Part shown: one piece after another, positions 15,431-24,939 of the stretch
Position numbering within the stretch: position 1 is the first letter of the stretch
How the letters are laid out: every line of letters begins with the position of its first letter
Assembly (NCBI GenBank): GCA_002449395.1
Contig: DKDP01000009.1
Span: 1-41,535 of the forward strand
Source of the DNA: Ruminococcaceae bacterium UBA6845
Lineage (GTDB): Bacteria > Bacillota > Clostridia > Oscillospirales > Acutalibacteraceae
DNA length: 41,535 nt
Direction: 5' to 3'
Made by a program: the position numbers and the translations under genes
Notes under the pieces: generated by a model
Told to the model about the DNA's origin: nothing
What the model saw: the letters and a program-made list of their open reading frames with translations, nothing else
The model's database searches: none

Positions 15431-18400
15431 TTATTTCAGAATTGCGAGGAGCAATTTGATGAGATTGAAGATTTGTTCAAAAATTGTTATAACCCAATTC
15501 TGCTGAGCGGGATCTTCGTTCGGTTTTTCATCGGGCTTTTCGGATTCGATATTCTGATCAATGAGACCGATATATTCGTTGTAGACTGAGCTTGTTTCAA
15601 GCTCGGTCTGTTTTGCTCCCTGATCAATCTGCTGAAGCAGAACACCTGCCTGCTGGAGCATTTCCGAGTCCGCCTCGCCGATAACGCCGTCGTGGTTGCA
15701 GTCCGCCGCAAACCATACCGCCTCGCCGAGCTGATCCTTGGTGAACATACCGCCGATGATGCAGTTTACAATCGTAGCATCCGTTGCGTCATACCATCCG
15801 TCGCCGTTTACGTCGCCGAATATAACGAGTGTGTAGGTCTTAACAAGTACGCCGTCCTCGTCATAAAGCTCAATCTTTGTGCCCGTGCCCTGACCGTGGG
15901 ATGTGGCAACAATCTTGAGCGTGCCGTTCTCTGCGGCAAGGTAGCTTTCGAGACTGTCCGTATGCGGCTCAATGCCGTAGATGAAGAGCTTTTCCTCGTC
16001 AACGGTTACGCCGTTCTTGGCTGCCTTAATCTTAGCTGTAACGACCTTAACAAGGTTGCCGATTGCTTCATTGATTCTGTCTGCCATTGCGTCAATTTCA
16101 CTCTGCTTTGTGATGTTGAGAGAATAGTCAACCGCATTGACCGCCGCTTTGACTGCGTTGTAGCTTTCTTCCGTGTACTTCGCCGCATCGAGCTTGTTGA
16201 ACGCATCGACAGCCGCATTTACTTTATCATAATTACCGGCGAGATACTCGAGCGCATCCGTTGCATTTTTCAAAGCTGTGATTGCGTTTGCTATATCCTC
16301 ACTCTTTGCGGAGGAGTTGTTATAAACGCTCTCTGCCTCGGTGATTGCTGTTCTGAGGGCGTTTGCCGTTGCCTCGGTACGAACGCTGAGGTCAATTGCC
16401 TTTGCCGCATTGATTGCGCTGAGAAGCTCATCCTTTGCTACCGTTACCGTTACGGTGCACTGTGCGCTGTGACCGCCGTCCTTGGTGTAAGCGGTGATTA
16501 CAGCCGTGCCGCCGTCAACGAATGTTACCGTTCCGTTCTCTACCGTTGCAACGGACGGATCGCTCGTTGTCCAGATAACGTCAGTAATGTTAGCTCCGCC
16601 GACTCCGAGCTTTGCCTTCGGCTCAACCGATGCGGTGAGACTTGCCGTCTCGCCGGGCTTGCCGCTGAGTGATGACTCGTTAAGAGAGATTCCCGTTGCC
16701 GGGGTGTTGGCAAATGCGACGTAAACATAATCGGAAATGCTGTTGCCGAAATGATCGGTGATTGTAACGGTGATCTTTGCGGCGCACGCCTTGTTCTCCT
16801 TGGGAGCAACCTTGCCGTTCTGATCGACTGTTACAAGGTCGTTGTCGGACGACCATACGATCGACTCATACATCGCATCCGACGGGGAGTATTCGTAGGA
16901 GAGCTGAACGCTCTGTGATGTGTAGGTCTTATATACGGGAACCTTGACCGAAATGAATTTTGCCGCGTCGGTGCCGTTCTGCTTGATCGTGATCTTTGTC
17001 GCACGGTTGTAGCTGACAAGTGCTGCCGCTGCGTTCACAAGCTCCGTTGCCGCCGTGTCAATCTCGCTCTGAGATGCATCGTCGTTTGCATAAACTTCCT
17101 TTGCTTTATTGAGTGCGGCAAGATATGCGGCATAGGAATCCTTTGTGTAGTTTTGCTCAATATAGCCTGCGCTCTCGGCGTCGTCGATAGCTTTTTTAAG
17201 GGCGGTTTTATCTGTTGCGACGGTGATAACGCATTTTGCCGAAAGTCCGCCGATAACCGTTGTGGCGGTGATTGTGACAACGCCGCCGCTGACGATTGTT
17301 ACAAGTCCGTTGCCGTCAACCGTTGCGATTGAATCGTTGCTTGATTTCCAGACAACCTCGTTGAGATCGGAGGGATTTCCGTCTGCACCCGTTACAGATG
17401 CGGTAAGCTGAACCTGCTCGCCGAGGGTGTGTGTTGTGTACTCGGACGGAGTAACGGCGATTGCCGTTGCGGGATTCTTGGCAAAAATGATTGTTACCGT
17501 CTTTGTGTACTCGTTGCCGAAATCATCGGTCAGCTTGACTGTTGCCTTGCCGTAGCAGGCTGAATTTTTGCTCGGTGCGGCGATACCGTTCATATTGACG
17601 AATACATCGCCTTCGTATGACCACTCTGCCGAGACATACATGGCATTTGCGGGATCGGTGTTGAAATCGAGCTGAGCCGTAGCCATAATATAGCTCTGAT
17701 CCTCGGGAACGGTGACCGTAATCACATCCGAGCTGTCACCGTTATAGGAAATGTTTACATTGCTTACATAAACATATTTTTCAAGGGCATCAACCTTTTC
17801 GTTGAGGAGCTTGAGAGCCTCGTCAACCTCTGCCTGGGCAGGATCCTCGGCATTGAATATTTCCGTTGCCGATGCAAGAGCGGTTTTCATCTCCGCCCAC
17901 GTTGCGGGAGTGTATGAGGTCTCGGCAAGTGCGTTTGCACTGTCGATCGCCGAACCGAGAGCGGATTTATCGGAATAAACCTTTACGCTCGTTTCTGCAC
18001 TGAAGCCGCCGTCAACAGTTGTAACCGTGATTGTGCAGGTGCCGGTGTTCTTGAATGAAAGAGTACCGTTGTCAACCGTTGCAACCGTGGGATCGCTCGA
18101 CTTCCAAATGACATCCGTGATGCTTGCACCGCCGACGCCGAGAGTCTTTTTCGGGAGAACGGTTGCCGTTATTTTATCGGTTGAACCGACAACTGCGTTC
18201 GTGATCTCCGTCTTATCAACCGAGATTCCCGTTACGGGAGTGTTTGCAAATGAAACATAAACACTGTCGGTGAATACATTGCCTCTGTAATCGGTTGCCT
18301 TGACGGTGATTATTGCGTAGCACGCCTTGTTGGCGGTGGGGGAGACAACTCCGTCCTCAACCTTGACCGAAGAATCGCTTGACTCCCATACTACCGAATC

Positions 18401-21400
18401 AATCAGTGCATCCTCGGGAACGAGCTTGTAGCCGAGAGTTACGGACATATCGGAGTATTTGGATGTGATCGGCACGCTTACGGAGATATGATCTCCTGTC
18501 GGTTCGCCGTCCTTGGTTATAACAACCTCTTCAAGTCTTATGTATCTGACAAGCGAATTATATGCGTTGTTGAGCTCTTCGTTTGCGGCATTGACAACTC
18601 TCTGCTTGGGGTTGTCCTGCTTGATAACCTCATCAGCCTTTTCCATAGCCGCCGCAAAGACTGCCCAGCTTTCATCCGTATAATCCTCTGCCTTGAGATC
18701 AAGACCGACCATCATCGCTCTTGTCTTAATGAGCTCTGTCTTATCCGATCTGACCGTTACCGTACAGGTTGCCGAAACACCGCCGTCAACGGACATAACC
18801 GTGATCGTGCAGGTGCCCGCTTCAACGAATGTTACCGTACCGTTGTCAACGGTAGCGACATCGGGGTCTGATGTTGTCCAGATAACGTCGCTGACGCTCG
18901 GCTTGTCGCCGATTGTTTTATCTGCGGTTACCGTTGCGGTGAGCGTCTGCGGCTCGGAACCGTAGCCGACCTCAATTTCTGTCTTGTCAAGCGTTACCTT
19001 TGATACGGGATCGTTTGCAAATGAAACATAAACGCTGTTTGTTACAGTGTTGCCGTAGTGATCGGTTGCTGTAAGTGTGATTTTGCCGCCGCAAGCCTTG
19101 TTGGAGGCAGGGGAGACCTTGCCGTCCTCGGTGACCCTGAGTCCGTCGTTGTCCGACGACCAGACGATGCTTGAATACATAGCGTCCGCAGGCGCAAAGT
19201 CATAGGTGAGCTGAACGCTCTGAGAGGTATAGGTCTTATAAATCGGAACCTTTACCGCAATGAACTGAGGTGCGGTCTCTCCGTTATAATAGACATTGAG
19301 ATTCTGCATATGGATATACGGCTTGAGAGAATCAAGCGCAGTATTGAGCCTGAGCGTTGCGGCGTCGATTTCCTCCTGAGAGTATTTTGCGCCTGCTTCA
19401 ACCTCTTTTGCGTGGTCATATGCCGCCGTATATTCGGTGCTTGTCTCGTAGGTATATTCCTGAATGTCGATATTTGCATCATCGGCACGCTGTATAGCGG
19501 CTCTGAGTGCGGTTTTATCGCCGCCGACGGTTACAAGGCAGGTTGCCGTGATTCCGCCGTCGCAGGAGGTTGCCGTGATTGTTGCCTGTCCTGCGTCAAC
19601 ATAGGTGAGCTGACCGTTTTCGTCAACCGTTACAGCCGCCGGGTTGTCCGACGTCCAGATAACATCCTGAATCGTTGCGTCGTATGTTATAACCTTGCCG
19701 ACGTCGGTGCACTTTGCGGTGAGCTTGACCGGCTCGGATTCAAACGGAGCGTTTACCTCCGACGGGGTGATTTCAACTTTTGTTACCGGATATCTTGCAA
19801 AGGAAACGTTGACCGTATCCGTTACGGTGTTGCCTCTTTCGTCGGTGACCTTGAGGGTGATAACGCCGTAGCACGCCTTGTTTTCGGTCGGTGAGACATT
19901 ACCGCTTTCGTCAACGGAGATAAGATCTGTTGACGATGTCCATTCGACGGTTTTATACATTGAATCAAGCGGACTGATTCTTGTGTCGAGCTTGATTGAA
20001 TTGTTCTGATAGGTGAATGAGGTCGAAAGATTGACTTCCTTTGAGATATATTCGTCGGCGTCCTCTCCGCCATACTGAATAAATACAGCCTCGGGCTTGA
20101 TGAGCTTCTTAAGAGATGCGAAAGCGCTTTCAACTGCGGTTGTTACGGAGTCGATATCAGACTGTGTGGCGTTTTCGTCATTATAAATTTCGTTGGCTCT
20201 TGCGTATGCCTCCTTAAGCGCATCGTAGGAAGCGACCGTGTAGTCCTCCTCGACAAGCTCGGCATTTGTAACCTTACTGATCGCAGCTGCAAGAGCGTCC
20301 TTATTCGTCGTTACGGTTACAATACATTCCGCTGTATGACCGCCGTCAACCGTCGTGACCGTGATCTTTGCCGTGCCGACGGAATTGAATGTAAGATTTC
20401 CGTTATCGACAGAAACAACATCGGGGTTGCTCGATGACCAGATTACATCCTCAATGCTTGCTCCGATTCCGGGTGTGCCCTTCGGGGTGACGGTGGCGGT
20501 GAGCTTTGCACTGTTATAAACCTTGCCCGTTATCTCCGTTTCGCTGAGGTTAACTCCTGTTGCGACAACGTTTGCGAAGCTGACGTAGACGCTGTCGGAA
20601 ACACTGCATCCCGTGTAATCCGTCGCCTTGACCGTAATTTTTGCACTGTCGGCGGAATTGTGTGTGTTCGTGACAAGACCGTTCTGATCAACCGTTACCT
20701 TGTCGTTATCCGACGACCAGACGATTGACGAATACATAGCGTCGGTCGGATTAAGAACCGCTCCGAGCTGAACCGTCTTGTTTTTATATGACTGATAGAA
20801 CTCAACCTTTTTGGAGATGAACTTCGGTGCCGTCTCTCCGTCGAGGGTTATTGTTATGCCGTATACCTGAACATAAGCGCCGATACGTGAATAGATGTCG
20901 ATTATATTCTGAGCAGCTCTGTCGCAGGTGCTCTGTGAAACCGTGTCGGTATTCTTTACCTCAAGCGCAGTTTTATATGCTTCCTGCAATTCCGCCCAAT
21001 CCTCGGGAGTGCAGTCTTTTTCTGTAAGACCGCCGTTTTCAACGAGGTTGACCGCATAGTTGAGAGCGGTTTTGTCGGCTTTAACGTTGACTGTGCAGCT
21101 TGCCGCAAAGCCTCCGTCAACCGTGGTTGCCTTGATTATCGTTGTACCGAAATCAACGGGAATAACCGTTCCGTTTTCAACTCTTGCAACGGTCGGATTT
21201 GAGGATGTCCAGATAATGTCTTTAATCGAGGCGTCGCCGACTCCTACTGTACCTGTCGGCGCAACGGTTGCCGAGATTGTGTCGTTTGTGCCGACGGTGA
21301 GATTAAGATTATCCTTGTCGAGAGTGATTCCCGTTACAGGGTAGTTGGCGAATGAAACCGTACAGGTGTCGGTGTAGCCGCCGTCGTATGTCTTGACCTG

Positions 21401-23341
21401 AACAACGCCGTATGCCGCCGAATAGCCTTTCGGGCTTACAACACCTTCGGGGGAAACCTCAATGTTACCCGAAAGAACCGACCAAGCGACGTTCTTGTTT
21501 GTTACGTCATAGGGAAGAATTGAAGCGGTAAGCGTTGTCTTTGCGTTCTTATATGTACTGTAAAGCGGGACGTGAACGCTGACATAATCGCCCTGGTCGA
21601 TCTCAACGCCGTGAGCGAGCTTGCCGACATATATTTCATATTTTGAGACGATCGGACTGATAAGACCCGCCTTTGCATAGAGGGTTACCGTGCCGCCGTT
21701 TGATGCGGTGAGAACGCCGTCCTTTGTCAGCGTTGCAATGCTGTTTGAAACGTTGTCCTTGGATGCATAGCTGACCGTTTCTCCGTCATCGCCGAGGAGA
21801 CCCCATGTGATATCAGCCTTTGATCTCTCGGGATAGAGGACTGCGGTATACTGCTGAGGTGTGTCAAGCTCAAGAGTCTGCGGACCCGATATTGAAATAT
21901 CAACGGGGGTTGTGATGAGCTTTCCTTTAACGGTAAATTCGAGGCTTTCGGAAACTCCGTCAACCGTAGCGGTTACGGTTGCTGTCCTCTTGTTAGCCGA
22001 GGAGATACCGCCTGCGTCTCTTGCCTTGACGATTCCGTTTGAGTCAACCGTCAGGACGCTTTCGTCCGACGAGCTCCAAAGGACATTCTGTGAGTTTGAA
22101 CCTGCGGGGACAATGTCGGTCAGTCTTACCATTGTCGAGTCGCCCTCGGTGAGCTCGGTTTTGTCGGCGGTAAGGCTGAATTTTTCGATTTCAAGGCTTT
22201 GCACAATCGTAAATGTGATAGAGTCGTTGATTGACGCCTTGAGAAGATAGTTTGAAAGAGTTTTAACTGCTGTTGCGATAAGATCGGTTGTATTGCCTGT
22301 TGCGCCTGCAACGGTTACAAGTACATCGAGAACCGCTTTAAGCGCATTTTCACTGACGTTAAGACCGAGAAGCTTTATCATTATTTTTGCGAGCTGAGCT
22401 GTGTCAACCGATTCACCCGCACTGATTGCGGAGTTGATATAGCTCATAAGTCCGTCAACAAGGTCGTCGGCATTCGGGGAAACCTTAATCGTGACCTTGC
22501 CCTCTTTGAGGAATGAGACGTTGCCCTGATCGTCGATCGTCGCATAGTCCTTGCCCGAAGTCCAGATACTGTCGGTGTCGATGCTCCAGGTAACGCCGTA
22601 GCCGAGGCGCAGGGGAGTAACGCCGCCCTCCAGCTTGACGGTTCCGCCTACCGCAACCGTGGTGGGCAGGGACTCCTTGTTGGTAATGAAAGCTCCGTTG
22701 GGGATAAGAGATGCATACCATTTGTCGGAGTTTGTAACGAGCACCCTGACCTGATCCGAGGCGAGAACCTCACCGTCGGCGGAATAGAGCGTTACGGTTA
22801 TGCCTGTATCAAGCGAATTGAGCTTGTCCTCAAGCTGCTTGATAAGGTAATCGGAAATGTTGCTCGGAATACCGCTCATTGACGCACGGACGGTATTGAG
22901 AATTGCCTCGGTGTCCATTGTGTCAAGGTCGATATTGTCGTTAAACAGCAGCTTTTCCATCGTCTTTGCCAAAGCCGGACCGATAACCGCAACGGTACGA
23001 ACATCGTTGTCGATCCACAGCCTGACTGCGGCTCCCTTGGAGCTGTCGTGCGCATATATTTTGCCCGTGGAGTCAACGGAAACAATAAGCGGAGATTCGC
23101 TTGTCCACGTTATGTAGCCGCCCTCGGGCATTGAACAGTCAAGCAGCTTATGTGTGAGCTGGAGCTGTTCGCTTTCCATCAAAGTGATCTGTTCGGTGAC
23201 AGAGGTTCCGTCCTCGGTGCAGATGTCGATCGCGTGAGTAGCCGCCGCAGACGCAGTAACGCCGAAAGCGGGCACCATAACCGTGACGAGCATTGCAATT
23301 GCGAGAACAAGGCTCTGCCATTTCATAAATGTCTTTTTCAT
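15431..23341 (-). CDS. Giant secreted Ig-like/FIVAR-like repeat protein with dockerin-like domain
   Basis: 2,636 residues. Signal peptide 1-33 (MKKTFMKWQSLVLAIAMLV ... ASAAA). Residues about 40-750 hold several BIG2-type Ig folds (WTSxSPxVxxVDxxG patterns) and one unassigned helical stretch. From about 755 to 2440 a composite unit of about 255-260 residues is repeated six times: a helical FIVAR-like module (DKTAL..AI...Y), an Ig-like module (VKVPIYKTYTSQSVQL, SSIVWSSDND, VYVSFAN) and a BIG2 module (DVIWTSSDPxVATVDNGTV, TVDGG). Two helical modules close the array. The residues near 2503-2570 form a dockerin-like pair of calcium loops (DVNGDGWYDATDA, DCNHDGVIGEADS). The C-terminus is a short Pro/Glu linker and a hydrophobic amphipathic tail starting NWVITIFEQIF. 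It is a cell-surface or secreted structural/adhesive protein; a ligand cannot be inferred. No LPxTG is seen. Confidence 0.88.
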   Translation of the reverse strand: MKKTFMKWQSLVLAIAMLVTVMVPAFGVTASAAATHAIDICTEDGTSVTEQITLMESEQLQLTHKLLDCSMPEGGYITWTSESPLIVSVDSTGKIYAHDSSKGAAVRLWIDNDVRTVAVIGPALAKTMEKLLFNDNIDLDTMDTEAILNTVRASMSGIPSNISDYLIKQLEDKLNSLDTGITVTLYSADGEVLASDQVRVLVTNSDKWYASLIPNGAFITNKESLPTTVAVGGTVKLEGGVTPLRLGYGVTWSIDTDSIWTSGKDYATIDDQGNVSFLKEGKVTIKVSPNADDLVDGLMSYINSAISAGESVDTAQLAKIMIKLLGLNVSENALKAVLDVLVTVAGATGNTTDLIATAVKTLSNYLLKASINDSITFTIVQSLEIEKFSLTADKTELTEGDSTMVRLTDIVPAGSNSQNVLWSSSDESVLTVDSNGIVKARDAGGISSANKRTATVTATVDGVSESLEFTVKGKLITTPVDISISGPQTLELDTPQQYTAVLYPERSKADITWGLLGDDGETVSYASKDNVSNSIATLTKDGVLTASNGGTVTLYAKAGLISPIVSKYEIYVGKLAHGVEIDQGDYVSVHVPLYSTYKNAKTTLTASILPYDVTNKNVAWSVLSGNIEVSPEGVVSPKGYSAAYGVVQVKTYDGGYTDTCTVSFANYPVTGITLDKDNLNLTVGTNDTISATVAPTGTVGVGDASIKDIIWTSSNPTVARVENGTVIPVDFGTTIIKATTVDGGFAASCTVNVKADKTALNYAVNLVENGGLTEKDCTPEDWAELQEAYKTALEVKNTDTVSQSTCDRAAQNIIDIYSRIGAYVQVYGITITLDGETAPKFISKKVEFYQSYKNKTVQLGAVLNPTDAMYSSIVWSSDNDKVTVDQNGLVTNTHNSADSAKITVKATDYTGCSVSDSVYVSFANVVATGVNLSETEITGKVYNSAKLTATVTPKGTPGIGASIEDVIWSSSNPDVVSVDNGNLTFNSVGTAKITVTTVDGGHTAECIVTVTTNKDALAAAISKVTNAELVEEDYTVASYDALKEAYARANEIYNDENATQSDIDSVTTAVESAFASLKKLIKPEAVFIQYGGEDADEYISKEVNLSTSFTYQNNSIKLDTRISPLDSMYKTVEWTSSTDLISVDESGNVSPTENKACYGVITLKVTDERGNTVTDTVNVSFARYPVTKVEITPSEVNAPFESEPVKLTAKCTDVGKVITYDATIQDVIWTSDNPAAVTVDENGQLTYVDAGQATITATSCDGGITATCLVTVGGDKTALRAAIQRADDANIDIQEYTYETSTEYTAAYDHAKEVEAGAKYSQEEIDAATLRLNTALDSLKPYIHMQNLNVYYNGETAPQFIAVKVPIYKTYTSQSVQLTYDFAPADAMYSSIVWSSDNDGLRVTEDGKVSPASNKACGGKITLTATDHYGNTVTNSVYVSFANDPVSKVTLDKTEIEVGYGSEPQTLTATVTADKTIGDKPSVSDVIWTTSDPDVATVDNGTVTFVEAGTCTITVMSVDGGVSATCTVTVRSDKTELIKTRAMMVGLDLKAEDYTDESWAVFAAAMEKADEVIKQDNPKQRVVNAANEELNNAYNSLVRYIRLEEVVITKDGEPTGDHISVSVPITSKYSDMSVTLGYKLVPEDALIDSVVWESSDSSVKVEDGVVSPTANKACYAIITVKATDYRGNVFTDSVYVSFANTPVTGISVDKTEITNAVVGSTDKITATVLPKKTLGVGGASITDVIWKSSDPTVATVDNGTLSFKNTGTCTITVTTVDGGFSAETSVKVYSDKSALGSAIDSANALAETSYTPATWAEMKTALASATEIFNAEDPAQAEVDEALKLLNEKVDALEKYVYVSNVNISYNGDSSDVITVTVPEDQSYIMATAQLDFNTDPANAMYVSAEWSYEGDVFVNMNGIAAPSKNSACYGKATVKLTDDFGNEYTKTVTIIFAKNPATAIAVTPSEYTTHTLGEQVQLTASVTGADGNPSDLNEVVWKSSNDSIATVDGNGLVTIVSGGVVTITATTVIGGLSAKCVITVATDKTALKKAIDDAESAGYIEQNYTKDSYAAYLAALNKAKEVYANDDASQSEIDTAATELVNAAAALVSYNRATKITIKQNGTDAAKFISVKVPVYKTYTSQSVQLSYEYSPSDAMYESIVWSSDNDLVTVDQNGKVAPKENKACAAKITVTITDHFGNSISDYVYVAFANTPATGISLNESSLSGKPGETASLTASVEPKAKLGVGGANITDVIWTTSDPSVATVENGTVTFVDGGTAVITAYTKDGGHSAQCTVTVTVAKDELLSAINAAKAIDLSVRTEATANALRTAITEAESVYNNSSAKSEDIANAITALKNATDALEYLAGNYDKVNAAVDAFNKLDAAKYTEESYNAVKAAVNAVDYSLNITKQSEIDAMADRINEAIGNLVKVVTAKIKAAKNGVTVDEEKLFIYGIEPHTDSLESYLAAENGTLKIVATSHGQGTGTKIELYDEDGVLVKTYTLVIFGDVNGDGWYDATDATIVNCIIGGMFTKDQLGEAVWFAADCNHDGVIGEADSEMLQQAGVLLQQIDQGAKQTELETSSVYNEYIGLIDQNIESEKPDEKPNEDPAQQNWVITIFEQIFNLIKLLLAILK

Positions 23342-23578
23342 TTTGATACCCCCAATAATTGGATATAAAAATACAGTTTTATTTTACCACAATGAAAGCA
23401 AGCGTTATTCCAAAACGGAAAATTACATAACTTTTTATATTTATTTTATATTTAAATGTATACGAAAAAATTTTTTGAGAAATTTTCAAAATATTAATAT
23501 TTCTAATCTTATTTTAATAATCGGACGTTATACTTTAGTCACTGAAGCAAATCAGAATGAAAAACGGAGGTAATCACT

Positions 23579-24178
23579 ATGAAAAAAATCAAAAAAATAA
23601 TTTCGGTAATTATGGCGTGCCTTGTACTTGCGGGCGTTTTCGCAACAGGTTCGTTTGCGGCAGGCTATATCGGCGCCGAGAAAGCAAAAGAGATCGCACT
23701 TAATCACGCAGGTGTTGCTGCCGACAAGGCGCAGTATCTCAAGTGCGAATTTGACCGTGACGACGGAATTGCGGTTTATGATGTTGAGTTCTATTATGAC
23801 AGAGTTGAATATGACTATGAGATCAACGCAAAGAACGGCAAGATAATCAAAGCCGAAAAGGACGGATTCGGAATCAATGTTCCGACACCGGGTCAGGAGT
23901 ACATCGGCAAGGTTAAGGCTAAGGAAATCGCTTTTGCGGATGCTGGAATTGATCCGGCAAAGGCAAAGAAGGTAAAGGTCGATTTTGAGATCGATGACGG
24001 CGTTGCAAAGTACGATGTTGATTTCCACGCCGACAAGTTTGATTACGATTACGAGATCGACGCAGTTTCGGGCAAGATCATCAAGGTTGAAAAGGACCGT
24101 GACTTCGATTTTACGGATATGTTCTTCGTAAACTGGTTCGATGCAATCAAGGCTTTTATCGCAAATCTTTTCAAATAA
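23579..24178 (+). CDS. Secreted protein with two PepSY domains
   Basis: 199 residues, GGAGG upstream. Signal peptide 1-27 (ends GSFAAG). Two PepSY repeats follow: YIGAEKAKEIALNHAGV ... YDVEFYYDRVEYDYEINAKNGKII and YIGKVKAKEIAFADAGI ... YDVDFHADKFDYDYEIDAVSGKII. PepSY domains are thought to inhibit or bind proteases or act as envelope stress modules. The C-terminus ends in NWFDAIKAFIANLFK, an amphipathic hydrophobic tail similar in style and position to that of the neighbouring giant protein. It precedes a two-component system by a terminator and promoter, so it may be its sensor-linked partner, as PepSY proteins often are. Confidence 0.88.
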   Translation: MKKIKKIISVIMACLVLAGVFATGSFAAGYIGAEKAKEIALNHAGVAADKAQYLKCEFDRDDGIAVYDVEFYYDRVEYDYEINAKNGKIIKAEKDGFGINVPTPGQEYIGKVKAKEIAFADAGIDPAKAKKVKVDFEIDDGVAKYDVDFHADKFDYDYEIDAVSGKIIKVEKDRDFDFTDMFFVNWFDAIKAFIANLFK

Positions 24179-24193
24179 TATAAAGCAAAAAAA

Positions 24194-24219
24194 GCCCTGC
24201 TTCGGCAGGGTTTATTTTT
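24194..24219 (+). terminator. Intrinsic terminator of the PepSY gene
   Basis: CCCTGC (24195-24200), tetraloop TTCG, GCAGGG (24205-24210), then TTTATTTTT. Its T run overlaps the -35 box of the following promoter. Confidence 0.88.
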
Positions 24220-24245
24220 GACAATATGAAATGATGTGGTATAAT
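24218..24245 (+). promoter_or_regulatory. Promoter of the two-component operon
   Basis: TTGACA (24218-24223), a 16-base spacer, and TATAAT (24240-24245). Confidence 0.85.
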
Positions 24246-24267
24246 TGTTAAAAAGGAGCTGCTTTTT

Positions 24268-24939
24268 ATGAGGATTCTTGTTGCCGAGGACGAGCGTGAT
24301 CTTAACGGTCTGATTACAAAAAAACTTGCGAAATCCGGATACAGCGTCGATTCCTGTTTCGATGGGGAAGAGGCACTGTCATATATGGACTTCGCTGAAT
24401 ATGATGCGATTATTCTTGATATTATGATGCCGAAAAAGGACGGCTTTGCCGTGATCCGTGAGATAAGGCAGAGGGGACTCAAAACACCCGTAATCTTTTT
24501 GACGGCGCGTGATTCGATCGAGGACAGGGTATCCGGACTTGATCTCGGCGCAAACGATTATCTTGTAAAGCCCTTTTCTTTTGACGAGCTTTTGGCAAGA
24601 CTGCGTGCAATGACAAGGGTAAAATACGGTATGGCGGAAAACGTTCTTACTCTTGACGGACTTACGGTTGACTGCCTAACGCACGAGGTTAAGCGTGATG
24701 GCAATATTATCTCGCTTTCGGCAAAGGAATATACAATGCTTGAATATATGATGAGAAATGCCGGAATAGTTCTTTCGAGGGAAAAGCTGGAAAATCACGT
24801 CTGGAATTATGACTATGACGGCGGAACGAATCTCGTCGATGTATATGTCAGCTATCTGCGCAAAAAAATCGACGGCGGATTTGACAAAAAATTGATTAAA
24901 ACAGTCCGTGGATTCGGATATGTGATAAGTGATGAATGA
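24268..24939 (+). CDS. OmpR-family response regulator
   Basis: 223 residues. Receiver domain with acidic pair ED (residues 7-8), phospho-acceptor Asp51 in IILDIMMPKKDG, and Lys in YLVKPFSF. The C-terminal winged helix includes SAKEYTMLEYMM, LSREKLENHVW and IKTVRGFGYV, the OmpR/PhoB DNA-binding signature. AAAGGAG precedes the start. It overlaps the histidine kinase by ATGA. Its target genes are unknown; the upstream PepSY gene and the giant surface protein are plausible neighbours of its regulon. Confidence 0.95.
   Translation: MRILVAEDERDLNGLITKKLAKSGYSVDSCFDGEEALSYMDFAEYDAIILDIMMPKKDGFAVIREIRQRGLKTPVIFLTARDSIEDRVSGLDLGANDYLVKPFSFDELLARLRAMTRVKYGMAENVLTLDGLTVDCLTHEVKRDGNIISLSAKEYTMLEYMMRNAGIVLSREKLENHVWNYDYDGGTNLVDVYVSYLRKKIDGGFDKKLIKTVRGFGYVISDE

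Noticed and set aside
15692..16672. Long plus-strand ORF of 326 codons within the giant protein gene
   Set aside because: Antisense shadow of the repeat protein; composition is Cys/Arg/Val-rich, no ribosome-binding site, and similar shadows (18488-18871, 19310-19894) recur with the repeats.
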